Shown here one piece after another: positions 32,001 to 47,000 of a DNA stretch of 64,000 bases. A program made the translations under genes and the position numbers. The DNA comes from Opisthocomus hoazin (taxonomy: Eukaryota > Chordata > Aves > Opisthocomiformes > Opisthocomidae): positions 2,790,001-2,854,000 of the forward strand of contig NC_134434.1 in assembly GCF_030867145.1 (NCBI RefSeq), read 5' to 3'. The notes beneath the pieces are model-generated. The model was not told the DNA's origin. It saw only the letters and a list, made by a program, of their open reading frames with translations, and searched no databases. Position 1 is the stretch's first letter. Each line of letters opens with the position of its first letter.

Positions 32001-35000
32001 GGTTTAATCTCTTCTTTAAAGAGGAACCATCAATACTAATGAACTGCAATTGTAGCAGCTCAGTGAAGAAGCACAAATTTTAAATTCTGTGTCTGACTGT
32101 TCACATGGTAACTCAAACACTGCTGCAGGAGCACTGGGTCTTTGTAGGAATTCTTTGACCCTTTTTCTACTGTGTTAGAAATTACTAGTGTGATGGAAGG
32201 ACTCAAAGACAACACAAGCAGTTCACAAAGTTACTATCTAATCAGAAGTTCATATTTTAGAACATATTCTTCATCAAAAACTCTGCAGAAACTAATTTAT
32301 CTGTATACATATTACACAGAAAACAGCCATCTCAGGCCAGAAAGCAGCAGGGCACAGTCCAGCTATGGCAAGCTCTGAAGAAGTGGGATTTCTCCGTAGA
32401 AACCCTTCATTGCAGCTCCTATGGAAAGCGCTATAGGATCAACCATATCAAGATACCTCAACCAACAGAGTTACAAGCAGAAAACCCACATCACATTTCT
32501 CCCCTTGCAAAAAGCTGTTGGGTGACGTCCGTCAACTCATTTACAAAGGAATCTTTGAAGAGTTTGAAAATCTGTCTCATTTTGGAAGAAGCAACGATCC
32601 TGATGACAGCTGGAGAAAAGCTGCTCTATCTCACCCTCCCATCAACTAGAACGGGGTAATTCCTGAGGGTATCAATCAAGCTTTGGACAAATTCCGCAGT
32701 TCCTTTGCTCTTTCTTCGCCTTGACGATGAGCTAGAAAAGCGCAGTACTATCCAAACTTCGTTTGATTTGTAAAGCACTGCACAGAGAGAGGAATCTGGG
32801 AATGGCACTGGTGGTGGTGAGGGGACAAGAGCTCGGCTCTGCAGAACAGGGCACCAGGAAACAAAGCTCCGCTTACTGTTAGTCTGGCAATCCAAAAAGC
32901 CTGACTCCTGAAAGGACAAGGCTGCTACATCTCAGGCTGAAGGACAACAGGAAGACTACAGACATTTTGAAATACATATTCCTTCTAACTAAATGAAAGG
33001 ATGAAGAAACAGAAAAAAAGGAAAGGCTAAAACCAATTTGGTCCTCACAAAATCCAAATAAGGACTTTTATGACTTGATGCTTTTATGAAGTCCCAGAAG
33101 AAAAATTGCTGTCTGAGAGCAGGAGCCACTCAGTGCCCTGAGAGACATCTGCCTGCCCTTGCACAGTGTCACACATAACGAGGACACAGCTGGTAGCAGT
33201 GGCTCTGCAAGTGGCTTACATTACCCCATCCTGCTGCTTCACATCACATCTGACATTTCTGTACCAATGGCTGTATTTCAGGATGCATTAGTGTGAACAG
33301 TAAACACCTCGAGGGAAAAAAACCTAGCCTTACTTGAGCTGTGGCTGGTTGGGAGAAGGAGTGGGAATGAGATTTGGTTAGCAGACATTACACTACTTTT
33401 GAAGCTTGCAAAATTGTCTTAGGACTTCTGCAACACCCTCTGGCCCATGTTATAGGCATTAATAACTCCATGCCCATACCTTGCAGAGGGGGCAGAAATG
33501 AGCTTACCCCCATTTCTACAGTTAGAGAAACTGATGTTCATGGTGACATATTCCAGCAAGACACATCAGATCCTGACCATGCCCCTGCGATTTGCTCACC
33601 CTGATGTATTTACATCTTTGCACAGACTGCGGGACGAAGCAGCAACTTCTCCAGCAGTCTGGCAATGTTTGTGCACGCAGGAAAGCCAGAGCCACACTTT
33701 CTGGCTTAAAATAAGATGAGCTGATGGCACTTCAGAAGCTTTGCCCTGGATGATAACACAAGGCAAAAACATCTCAATAGTTTGGCATAAATTCCTTTCT
33801 TCCTTTTCCACCCCATCCTGACTTTTCCCCCTTGGGCTTCTACTTAGAGGTTTACTTTTAGTTTCCCAGGAAAAGTTTTCACGAGCCTCCAACGTCAGGA
33901 CACTACGACAACGAACGTGGCAACTAGACAAAGCTGGTCAGTTTTCATTGAAAAGCTAGAACCAAGACATCTTTAGTCAAAAAGATCCATGACCAAGGGT
34001 GATGATACAGTCACCAGGGAGATGCAAGGCAGCTCTAAGGACTTGGCAGAGACACCAGTCAGCACCTTCTGTGCCACTTTGGGAGAAGAAACAGTGAAAA
34101 GAAACCAGCAGCACCTCTGAGGGGCTTGTTTTAAGCTCCAGAAGGAGCAATGGGCACTAGAGACTCAGAGCGCCAGACAGTTTCAGCACTGAGGGAAGAG
34201 CAGCCAAAGGGAAACAGTCTTTTTCTTGTTTTCTGGAAGACAGAATTTGTGAGTTTGGCTCTTTTTAAGTAGACCACCTCCACAATTTAGTTTCTGCTAC
34301 GTTCTCTTAAGGAGGAAAACAAAGAAAAAAAATAATCAAAGTCAGTTCTGAGTCTTTCAAGTAGAGTTTGAAAATAGAATTGAGCTAATTAAAACCAGAG
34401 GTGAGTTTTACCAAAACCCATTGCAGTCTTATTTGTCTTTTTTGTAGCTCTGTCAGGACAGTTGATTTTGGCTGCGTATAGGACTGCAGCGTATAATACT
34501 GCTGATTAGCTGGCATAGAGGTTTCAAGATCTCTGTTCAGCGCCTGTTCGTGCTCCCCTCCCTGGCATGCCCCAGCCACACTGTTGCTGAAACACCCCGT
34601 ACAGCAAACCAAATAAAGCCATCCAAGTGCAAAGTGGCATTCAGCGTCAGCAAGGGGATGTTGGCAACCTAACGTCTAACAGAACAGTGAAAGGTCCTTC
34701 CCGAGCCTGTGAGAGCTTCTGGTCTGCACATTTCCATCTTAATTTCCTCCCTGATAGACAAAAATATTTTAACTGGTCAGAATGAACCTGGTGCTCAAAG
34801 CATCTCTGCTGAGATCTTCCAGAACTTCGATGATTGAACTGAACAAAGACTTAATTTTCAGTCCCAGACTTACGAAAGGTCCCTGCCTCATACACGGGTA
34901 CCTGAAAGTAGCTGCCAGGCTTTGCTGGGCTGAGGCTGTGCCCATCCCGCAGCCTGCTGAGCAGATCTGCATCTGAGAAAGGGGCAGCAGCGTCCCCTGA

Positions 35001-38000
35001 GCATCTGTCACAGGCACAGCCACACGCCTGGGCATGCCTCCAGGTTCACACACGTTTGTTTCCATAACCATCTTCCAGGGTCAAACAGGGACACTTCTGC
35101 AGCAAAACCTCCCTTTTTTTCCTGGGGATTTATTACTGACGTTACTATGGTTTCCATCTTCAGCTCAGGCCTTAAACGTAAGGAGCATCGCTGTGTGCAA
35201 ATTAAGGGAATTTTCCAATTACAAACTCATTGCACAAAGGGACACTGGCTCTTTTCGTTCCTTGTTTTTATTTATTACATTTGTGTGGAGGGACAAGTTC
35301 TCATTGTGCTACACAGCCCTCAAACCAGCAGCTAGTCAATAGACCTTTTTTAATTTAAAAGCTGAATGAATTTCTGTTGATATTGAATGACTTGCACAGC
35401 TTTTTTTCCTTACTGTACAATTAGTTTTAAATGTCAACCCCCACGTTTGATCTTCTGTGAAGTCAGAAACAGACTTCAGTCTGTACTGTTGTACAGTAAC
35501 AGATCCAGAATCCAGTGAATCAACACTTTTTGAATGGATTTCCCTGCAGCTGTGCTCATGCCTGCCTTTACTTCCTGCAGAACTCTGGGTGAATTTACTT
35601 TACTTGGATAAGCTGAAGCCCGCACTTATTTTTCTAGGTGTGTGCATAAGAACTATCCCTGCTGTTCATGCATGGTTGAATCAATAGAACAGAAGGATTA
35701 AACATCATGTTTTATTATGAGCACAACTGTGCACACACGGGCCTGTCGCATATTGGCGTAAAGTATTTAACAAACCAGAAATGCACGCTAAACTGCTATA
35801 AATGCAGTGATTATTCAGATAGTCACTGATAGGGCATCCACACAGGGGAGGCAGATCTGAATAGCTACAGCACAATTATAACCCAGCCATTACGCTGGAT
35901 AATTTCCTCGCAGACACGCCAGACTCCCCCAGCACACAACACAGCCTTTGAGCCAAAGATCCATAAGCCAATTTACATGGAAAATTAGAAGGTGTCAGAA
36001 GATGCAGAACTAGACAGGTCTCAAGGATATTAATTCCTGCTCCCTTAGCCTTGAGCTTTCAACATATCATTAAGATCGCTGATGTTAGACTTTCATCAAT
36101 GCCATGAAAAGAGAGAATACTTCACTTACGCTGTGCTCGTGCTGGTTGAAGATAAACCAGCTAAAGAACCAGCCTGCTTGCACAAGTTAAAGCACTTCAA
36201 GCCAGCCACAGCGAGACCCTCGCTCCGACAGCAGACGGACCACGGCTCGCTCCCACCTCTGCCTTGCCTGCAGGGCTCACCCCAACCCATGGCACCTCTC
36301 TGCATCACAGAACCCAACAGTGCGCAGCGGGCAAGAGAAGACAAATGACACTGAACAGCTCTTTGTGGAAGTAGCTAATGTCAAAGGTTCCCCAGCACCA
36401 TTCCCTTCCTATTTTCACCTCTTCTCAAGCTCCTAACCAAGGCTATAGGCACCCAGGACCATGACGACTTTGCTCCGGGGCACACCTCCCTCCCTCCAAG
36501 CACTACAAGTTGTTCATCAGAGTTTGATAAAGAGGGGTGTAGAGGACACCCAGCACCCTGCCAATCAAGACTACCATCTATGAATTTATGATACATCTGC
36601 AAGAAATTTGCTCTGGGCCAACAAAGCAGCAGCCAATTAATTTGCAGCTGGGTGCAGTTACATCAATAAAAGTGGGTAAGGGATGCAAACTAGTGCCTGC
36701 TACAAGCAAATTAACTGTCTGTTTAGGTAGAGCTGCACACAGTAATGAGCTGATAGCCATATCAGTGTGTCATTAGAGGAGACACTAGAGCACCCCTTGG
36801 ATGAAGTTACCAAGTTTTATCTCACCCCAGAAGCCAGGGCTTCACACAAAGGCAGGGCAGAAAAGGCCATTTCCATCAGGTTTAACAAATACAGCTGTGA
36901 GATGCTGAGGTTCAGCCGTGCTGCTTCTCACAGGGCCTTCAACCTGCAGCTGAGGTGCTCCCCAGCCTGGCTCTGCATCCCCTGCCAGTGACATCTGCGT
37001 GCATATGCACAGCAAGCAAGGGCTCGTCTTCACGGACCCTGGGCAGCAGCTCAGCTCACCGATGGCTGTGCCGGCAGGGCTCGGCAGCACAAGCTCACCT
37101 CGCAGCACCGAGTGCCTCCTGCCCTGCCCACCAGCACACAGCAGCCTCTGCACAGTTGTTGGTTTGAATACAGACACCTGGGGTTTGGTTTTTTCCTCTT
37201 CTCCCCAAGCAGCAAAGGCTGGAAGCCCAGAGGACCATTATGCCTTACTGTGTGTCAGACAGGAACCCCCATCCTGGTTCTCCAGCTCTGACTTTTTGGG
37301 TATGATTGCAATACAAATACCTGACTTGTTCCAGTTAAAGCCTGCAGTGCTGCAACCCCCAAAAATTCAGGAACAGGAGACAGACTTGACGCTATCTATA
37401 ACCCAATAACACAGGCAGCACCCTTCCTCCCCCAAAGCTTTCCCCCACGACACAGGAAACCAGCCTTTCAGTGGCTACAAGGATAGACAGCAGCAAGTTC
37501 TCAGCTCTCCATACACCTGGAGGGTGCCTGCCAGATGTGTTTGTGAGGCCTCTCCCACCCACTTGCCACCCTGTAACCACGAGTCATTTTGGGTTCTTAT
37601 CCTTGGCTATTGGTGCTTGTGTGTCAGGACTCTAACCCTCCGGCATTTTGACTCTGCCACAACAGGGTCAGCATCAGTGGAGCACACGCTGGGTGTGACA
37701 AACCTCTCCCCAGGATCACATACAATTTCCTCCACCATCAGATGGGAAGCTGTCTCTGGAGGAAAGGGCAGCAGCAGTTAAAATTCAAACCAGACAGCTA
37801 GACCAGGACTACAACCACATCGCCACACACATTGCTGCTGTAGGCAGCGCTGCTCCTGGTGCCTTCACACTGAATTCACGCCCGACCACGTTAATAAGGC
37901 CTTTTGAGACAGGCCATGAAGTGACATTAAATTAAATACCAAGACTGAGACTATCACATCAGAGGCACTCCTCTTCCTCCCAGGAGTCTGAATGCATTTT

Positions 38001-41000
38001 AACTCAAAACTAAGAGGACTGGTGAGGTGAAAGTGTTGTATTTTCCCGTTAGCATTTCCCCACTCATTTCTCCTCAAACGAAACACCAAGCAACAGCTCC
38101 AGAAACTCATTTCTCTTGTGAATTAACATGGCAGGGGAGAAGCAACCAGGCAGCACTGTTGCAGACCAAGCGAGGAGAGAGATGGTCTCAGCAGCTATTT
38201 CAGTCTTCCAGCTGAAATAAAGACCCTGCCCAGCAACAGCTGCAGCTCCTCATCCAATTTTAACTCTGCAAGAAAGCAGCCAAGTTCTGACCTCTCCACA
38301 GACATCCCAAACCCTGCACCCCAGCCTGCCAAACCACCTGGCCCTGCAGCAAGGCACTTTCTCCTCCCAGATCTCTACTTCCAGATCTAGATCTGCAGAT
38401 TTTTCCAAGAGACTTGAATTCATTTAATGCCACAGTTAAGGCTCAACCTTTCATGTTCTTTATCCTTAGAGAGCTGCAAAACCAGAAAATCCTTCACATC
38501 TGAGCAGGGCCAGGTCACCCTACATTAAAGACGGGGCAGCAGAGCTGTATTTGTGCAGCGGTTAACAGCGAAGGATTAATTAGCACACATTGAACCCAAC
38601 CCAGGACAGTCCATAGCGTGCTGAGCAGCCACATGAGAAGGAAGCCGGACATGTTTCAGCAGCAAGCACCTGCCAAGGCCTTTGTGGAAGGACACTCTCG
38701 ACCTCAGATGGTTTAAAGCTTAGAGCTCAGTTCAGTCCTCCCTCCTTGCCTCAGCTGAGGGGCAACACCTCCCTCCAGCCGAAGGACCCGTGACTCAGCT
38801 ATGAATCACCAACCAAGCTTCTTCATCTCATCCAGCACCACACCAGACACTGCATATGAACAATTATAGTGATCTATTGTCATGCTAAGCAGCCTGCTGG
38901 GCCCCTGCAGACCCACCGACTCCTCCATTCACCATCTGGGTTGCAGGGGCAGAGGTATTTTTAGTGCACCCAGTGTTTTTGAACAAGACATGGAAATGGC
39001 GGTTTTCTGGCCGATTTACCAGCGGTGGTTGCAGAGCGCAGGGCTGTGCGGTTGCCATGCCACCTCTAACCAGAGGCAAGGAGCAGGAGCACCGAGATGC
39101 AAAGCCCGAGTGGATGAATCACACAGAGCAGTGAGGCTTTGGGGAAGTTTCAGCCTCCGAGTTGTCAGAGCAATGCACAACTTCAGAGATGCCCTTTGCA
39201 GCCGAGGTCAGCCCAGATCTGTGTGTTGCATCCTCCAGAAAGCACCCTGCTCCCGCTGTGAGCTCAGCAGCAGCTGCTTACAATGGCTCAGTTTACTCAC
39301 TCAGATCAAGCTGGAGACTCTCACTTTTGCACATGGAGAATGAAAGTGGCAAAAAGCAAAACTGAGATGTTTTGGGCAAGGAAAAAGTCAGCAGTGCTTT
39401 CCCCATCGGCTGTGGAGGCAGGCAGCAGCTCAACACACTGCAGACTCCCCTTGGGGGGGATCACAACGGCTCTGCCTCCATGGAGCAGCGAGTCTTCAGC
39501 ATGAGCACGTCACCGACAGTGACGCAGAACAGGCTGCTGGAGGTCTTCACTCTCTGGACTGCAGTAGACAAATCTTTCCCAAACTGGTAGGCAAAATCAT
39601 CCAGTTTTCCAAGCAGAGTGGGGGATGAAGGCAACGGCAGAGGGGCAGTGAAGGACTGCCAGCACTGGGGAATGATACCTTTATCCTGTAAAGATAAGCT
39701 ACATCCTACAGCAGAAGTAGCAGCACTACTTCACTTGGATGGGATGGGGGTGAAAGGGCTCATGCAGACAGAAACCAAAGCAAAGACTCCTAAGTTCACC
39801 CTGCAAGAATTAATTCACTATATTGCCCTCCAGAAAGTGATACTAAGCCCTGTGAGTCACACATGAAACAATTTCTACTTTATAGTTTGTTCAAGAGCAG
39901 TTTTCTGAGCAGATGACATTTGAAGTAGAGTATGTTTTAGCTTTTTACTAAGTGCAAGATATCATTAGGTTTCCAGGACAAAACCAATTTTATTTCAAAA
40001 GACAGATAAGCAGTTTCTAGAGTTCATTACTCTCACAAGCTTTTCTGACAGTAAATGTAGCTGGTGACTGTTCAAGATGGAAAAGAAGTCCCTTTTATGA
40101 GACAGGGAAAAGACACTCAAGTATCTGCTCAGCTTTAAATAGACACTTCAGAAGGCAGCAACCACTTCCAGAGCTCCTCAAACACTTGGGCAGCTCAGTG
40201 TCTCTGCAAATTGGGAAACCTATATTTTAAGGATCACTTAATGGGCTGCAGTAGCTCAACAGCTTGTTCACATCCATTCTGGCAGGACTTATTCCATACC
40301 CCTTCTGTGGGGAAAAAAGAGCAGCCTCCACAGACTGCAGAGCAAGTTCCCCAAACCTCCTTCCACCACCCACGCTGACAGCCTGGCTCAGGCTCTGCAG
40401 GACATCCCTTGCCCCCAGGCAGCCATGTCCCCACCACAGACCAGGAGCCTGGGCTCACACTCGCCCTGCACCGGTCGCTGCAGCTCAGCCCGTTCCCCAC
40501 GGATGGGTGCTCTGCCCCAGCCCGGCGGTGGTGGGAAGCTGGACAGGGTGAGCTCCAGTGTCTTTTTTGTCTGGAATTAAAACTGCTCATCCAGCAAAGC
40601 TACAGGAGAGTTTATGATTACCTGGCATAAGACAAGCTTAAGAGAAGGGATCAGCTGGAATGAGGCAGAAGACTGGGAGAGATGCACTGCCATCTGCTCC
40701 TCCCAGAGGTCCAAGAGACCAAGGGTCCCGCACTTTCCCATGCCTGTGGGAGAGGAGCAGGCTCCTGGGCTTGGGCCCTGTCCCCTGCAGAGCTGCCAGG
40801 GCTTTCTGCGCACACACAGCCATGAAAAGGGTCAACATCCTGGCAGGTGAATTTGCAATTGCATGGACCCAGAGCCCAGCACCCTCCCAGAGCACAGGCT
40901 GAAAGAAACGCTGCAGCAGCGGCCGTGCTGCATGGCAGGAGCCACACAGTAGCTTTGCAGTCTTAAAAAAAATCAGCAAATCTCTTTGCTTTAATCATGT

Positions 41001-44000
41001 TCATTGAAGTACAGAGCAGCACAGAAATATATCATTAAAACTGATCCGTCTGCCCTGGAAAATTCATCTGATTCCCTTTGGGAGGAGACACGGGGAGAGG
41101 TGCAACACAAAAGGAAGAGGGATGGGTTCCCTGCTATTGTCCCTGCTCAGCACCAAGGCTTCGGCTCCACTATAGGAGACTCCTTCTCATCTGCACACAG
41201 GCAAATCTCAAAGAGAACAAACGATTTAAATGGACCTGCTTTTATTTCCAAAGAGGAAAAGAATTCCTATTTGTTCTCGGGATCACAATTTTCTCCCCAT
41301 GCTGCAGAGGATACGAACAAACGAGCAGGGAATGAAAGGGATTAATGAATGAGTGGGACGTGGGCTCCCAGCTGCAGGAGGAAGCGGGGAAGGCAGCCAC
41401 AATGCGAGGGACTGCCGGAGCGAGATAACCCGTACAGCTAGTGTTTAGTATTACAGACACCAAGGGCTCCCGGGGACCCCGTTCAAATGGAGATTAATTA
41501 ACAAGCATCTCTGAAAGGATTCACTTAAGGGGAAACCAAACAAAGAGAAAGGTAGGAAGGGTTTAAAGTTTAGACCAACCACATATTCCATAAAAAGGGC
41601 TGGTTTTGCAGAAGTGGACTCCTGACACTACTGGGTTCCCAGCAGCTTCTGTCCTCCTTGAGAGACGGACCCACATGATGCTAGTTTCCTCCCAAAGTCT
41701 TAAAAGCTGCAGAAAACCAAAAAGACATTTGGTATTTACACCAACTGTTGCTCATTTAAGGCCTATTGACTCTCCTGGCTGGATCAGGGACACGTAGCCC
41801 CGTGAAAGCTGCAAAACGAGCAAAACTTAAATCTTGTTTTTCCCTTCTGTTCAAGATGTTTTAAGTCAACATCAGCAGATTAGAGGCAAAGTTTGGGATT
41901 AAGAGTAGTTTTTAGCCTGGCAAGTGAGCTGGTCTGATTCACATGGCGGTTGGTTCCTGGTACCAATGGCTTCCAATAAACTGCATCACCACACGCTTTG
42001 CTCTCAATGCCCCAGGAAAGATTTTTGCTTTGGCTCTCCAGTGCTTGGGAATGATGGGAACAATGAAAGCCACATGAAAGCCATCACAGTTTGTTTGGGT
42101 GGGTGAAGCAAGTGACACCACCCTCTAAATCTAAAGAGTTAGGAGTTACCCATCATGCTGCTATACTGCATGAATTAATTTAAAAGCAAGCTTAATTTGC
42201 AGATTAGCTATTATAGTCTCTGACTGGATGAGCTTGCAATAAATCACCTGGGTGGGAAATTCCACAGCTATTCAATGACTGTACATCAAGCATGTAAATG
42301 TTGGTAAAGAGGTGTCACCTAATGGAGACTGATGTTGGGGAACTGCAGGCCACAGCCAGCAGAAGAAAGTCATAGTGCAAAGCAGGTCAGGGGAGGAGGT
42401 GGCAAACGAGAACACAGAGATCAAAATGTTTAGCACCATTCAAATCAGCCTCCAGAAGCCACACGCAAAACCAATGCGGGATTTTCAGTGACCTGCAAAT
42501 TACAATGGAAACTGCTGGAATTCCTCACAGGCAGAGCTGGGACAGCAGACTGGAGAGGCAAGCCACTGCTCAGGACAGCCCCAGCCTCTCTAGCTTAGGG
42601 AGAAGCAATACAGATAGATCTCGAGGGGATTAACCTTCAACCAACAGCGAGGTTGTAGCAGATGATGGCTTTTGGGTGCCACAAGCCTGGATTTCAGGAG
42701 CATCAGATTTCACCATGATCAGCCCAGCTCTGCAAAGCTATTCACTCGCAGCATCCTCGGGATGGAGCAGATCCCACCAAGCTGCTGATCCTGCACCTGG
42801 GCCAGAATACATGCCCCAAAGACCTTGAGGCACACAAGCAAGAGACTCTCCAGCTGAGTCCCACCTCTGACCAGGGGACAGCTGAGTTCTCATGAATGCT
42901 ACCACCCAATGCACCTCTCGCTCTCACTGGGGAAGGTCTGAGCCAGCCCATTTCCACCAAACAGCTGCCCCAGGCAGCAGAGCCAGAGCAGTGACAGGAG
43001 AGCATCCTCCATATGACACAGCCTACGCAGAAACTTCTCTTTGCCTGCTTTGGGTGGCTGCAGCCTCACTGCTCAGCGGTGCCAGGCGCTGGCTCCGGTT
43101 CTGTTTGGGACTCCGTTTTCAGGGAACCAGATTTTCAGCTTCATTTTTAAGGAGGCTCAACCCAGGGCTACGGAGCATCCAACCCTAGAAACTGCTTTAG
43201 AATAGCAGGCCCGAGTGGTTTTATCTTCTCTAAGCCAGGACAAACTGGAAATAAGGCTAGTTTAGAAGTGTTTTTTCACTGTAGCGGGTTTGAAGCTTTG
43301 GAGGGCAGTGTCACCCTCAGGCCCACCCGTGGGATGCCTGGCTGACCTCCCCCCGCATAGCACCAGACCTCTGCCCTGCACCACACTGCCTTGGCAGCCC
43401 AAGCACTTGCTGCCAGCACAGCACCAGTGCTGCTGGGTTGGGCAGGCCGAGAGGCAGAGGAAAAACCTCCCACCTCCCTGGAGGTGATCCCAAAATGGGC
43501 AAGTGGCATTGCTGAGGGAAGGCAGTGCAGTCCTGCAGAGCTGGAGGAAGCCAGGAGATAGCAAAGCACCTCATTCCATCAACACTAACAACACTTGTAG
43601 CCTCATAGGTGAGATTTCATTTGCCAGAGGAGCTAGGATTTATTACCACGATCAAAGGACTAGGAACAAATGCAGACACTGTTGGATGGAAGCTGTGAAC
43701 ACTACAGCATTATAAACACTTATCCAGGGCTGAAGTTAAGAGAAGCAGCAGAACCAGGCTGCAATCTGCACCCAGGGCCAGGACCTTGATTAGACCCAGC
43801 AGGAGATGTGGATCTTTCTCTAATTCACAGCCGCCTCCTTCACCACAGGCTGCCCACAGGGTTGCTCAGCCGCACAAGGGCTGATACTGCCAATTTACAC
43901 GGAGCAAGCACTTGGGCTCCCAAGAGAAGCTGCTCTTGCTTGACACTGTGTGCAAGCTGCATTCACGCTCAGCCCTGGTGAGCTGCTGGGGAACACCAGG

Positions 44001-47000
44001 AGCCCCCAGCACCCCCACCACTCACGGGGCTGTCACCCTGCCTGCACTGGATGCATCGAGCAAAAAGCAGCACATTTGCATGGCACAGCTGCCTGCAGCC
44101 CCCCATTAACACATCCCATCCCAGCAACCAGGATCCTGTCACCAGCTCCAGTTGTCCAAAGTTGCAATAGGGTTAGATCCATCCAGTGCTGCTGCTCTGT
44201 TGTTTCCCGGTAAGCAGCAGGATCCTTCTCCAGGATGAAAACGGGTCACCACTGAAGTCCTGCAACTGTTGCAGCTCACAACTGCAGGATATCCCTCATG
44301 CTCCTTCCCTTTAACTCCCAAACGCAGCTTTTCAGCAGCAGCAGCAGGCTCCCTGATGCACAGGCCACTCCTGGAACAGGGTTTGCTGCATGCATGGCCC
44401 CCCCATCGCAGCACCAGGATTTGTCCCAAGGCCCATGGTGATGACTAACAGCATCCAGGGATCTCGACTTCTTAACCCAAAGGGCCCTTTCCCGGCAAAC
44501 CAGCAAGAGTCCCAGCCACAGCCCCTACCTACTTCCCAACACTAAAAGAAACCCAAAAAGGAAATATAGAAAGCCCAAGTTAATATTTATGACTCCTGAT
44601 TATCTACATTATCAGGAAATTCGCAATGCTGTCAGAGAGAGCTGAGAAACTGTTCCTCCAGCCCCCAGAGAGCCCTATAAGCCACATCTGGAAGGACTGA
44701 AGACAGCAGGGGAAAAAAAAAAAATCATTTTTCACTAGGAAAGAAAAGTTTCATGAGGAATGAAAAGACAACAAAAGTGGCTTTACTGTTGCAGAGCTGC
44801 TGAGGAAATGGGGCCAATTACAAAACCTGCCTGGGATTTGGCAGACAGCTGCTGGGAAACATGTTGATTTGAATGGAGAAAGAGAAATTAGGCTGGAGAA
44901 ATATTACCAGTACAAGAGAGGATCTTTCCGTGCTCTACACCCAAAGCCACTGCAAGTGTTTGTAGCACTTAATCTTTGTCAACATCTGGTTGCATAGCTG
45001 GAGCTACGGGTCCATCACCCTGGGGATGGCAGTGACTGCCCAGGGCTCAAGCCTGACCTCTGCCCTGCTCTGGGTGGTTTCAGCCTCATCTTGCAACGGT
45101 GGAGCCTTTGTCTCTTCCACCTGTGACTCTGCCCAAGCTCCCTTGTTCTTTAGCACTATACACAGCAGAGAAGCATGTTTTGGTTTTCAGTTGTATGCAA
45201 GTTTTGACACGTAGGATTGAGATGATCAATCACGCATTTTATTCTGTGCAACAGCAAAGGTGCAGCTCTGCTACACCAGTACCCAGCAACATTCACTGCT
45301 GAACACACAGCGAGGTCCCTGTCCTGCAGGCCCCCAGGTCCCTGCCTCCGGGTCCCCAACACCTCTTGGAGCTGTCTCCTTTTGCCCCTAGGCAGTATTT
45401 ACCCTTTGGGCTGACACATCCAGTTTATTTACTTGCTTGCCTGGGAGCTGGTTACCTTGCTGCTAGATAGCCAGTTCCCCACAAAAAGCAACTGCATCTT
45501 TGGTGTCCACGAGAAGCAAGGGCACCTCTGAAAGGTCTGGGTCTTCATTAGTCTCCAGATGAGGCTGTTTTCCTCTCCAGAGGAAGAAACTCCAGACAGT
45601 TTTCCATCCACAGCAGAAGGGTGAGGTTTCATTAAGAACAAGGCAAGCCATTCCCCAAGCAACACAGCAACCAACAATCACTCAAAGTCACCTCCCAACA
45701 CACAAAGCTTAATTAAACAAGGTTTCTTCCTCAAAGGCACCACCAGATTTCTGGGGCCATTGGAGAGCCGAGAGAAGAACAGAGCTGCCTGTAGTCCCTG
45801 GGGGCTGTGTCAACAGGTCACATTTCCAATGCCAGAGAAAGACACCCCATTTTCTTGCAATTAGGACTCATCAAGAGCAGTGCTTCCTCGAGTGTTTCCC
45901 ACTCCTGAGCAGTGCCCCAGCCCAATGCTGCTCCGTCCTATGTGCACCCCTACACACACACGGCTCAGACCTGGACTCCCTCCAGCACTAGGGCAAGTAC
46001 AGAAGGAGCAGCATTTTAGGTGGATAGTAATTACCACGCTCCCTGTGCCCTGCCTTGGAGACCCATTGACTCCTTGCAGCTTGCAACAGGAGATCTGCTT
46101 GACCCACACACTTTTCATCTCCAGTTCATAAAAGACAAAAAAAAATTATTTTATCAGGTGCTCCAAGCCCAGTGCTCCATTTCTCTCTACACCAGACAGA
46201 CCCACTGGCAGTTTTTCCATCTGCAGACATGTCATTTAAATGGAATTATGCCAGCAGCATGGATCATGCTGTTCCTGTTCTGTAGCCACACTTTGGAAAC
46301 GGATGCAAACTTATAATATCAAATTCTGACTTTCCTCAGATCTGTCAGTACAGCTCCCTTGGCTTCAGCACAACTGAAGCACTGGGTGCCGCTGAAAGCA
46401 GGATCTAGCATACAGCACTCCAGAGTTATTAGCAGTGCATGAATAATCTGGATACAATGCCCTTTTAATGCCAATAGTAGCGATAAAAGTGCAAGAACAG
46501 AGCCAGCAGAAGTAATTTTTCTGCTCACGTATGAGTGCAGCCTGCTTTCCACCCACCGCCTCCGGCGAGCTCGGCACTAGGGAAGACCACATGTGCTTCT
46601 GGTTCATCGAATATGCTCTGGACACCAGAGATTGTAGAGGCCGAGGCCAAAGGCAGGACCATCAGCCCACCCAACCGCACAGATGACTTTCCACAGCCAG
46701 CATGAAGAGGCTGGCCAGATGTTCAAGGGTGACCAGGAGCCCCAGAAGTTGGACCCCGCAGCCTCACAGAGCTGACAAGGGAGCCTATTCCCCACATCCT
46801 GGGGTGGGAAACATCTCTTCTCAGCTGCCCACTCTAATGGCTGTCACCTTGTCAGCAAAATGAGGTGCTTGGTTTAGTCAAGCTGCAAGACAAGTCTGGC
46901 CAACTCATGCCCTCCCATCAGAAGACAAAATGTCCCCCTTGGGGTGGAAGTCATTAGCAGACTGCACTCAGTTGGTCTGATTATGTCCTTCAGAAACAGG

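Noticed and set aside
34395-34410. Consensus plus-strand donor (GAG|GTGAGT), with others near 9780 and 50885
   Set aside because: Without partnered acceptors, coding sequence or a CpG island, isolated donors are expected by chance in this much DNA.
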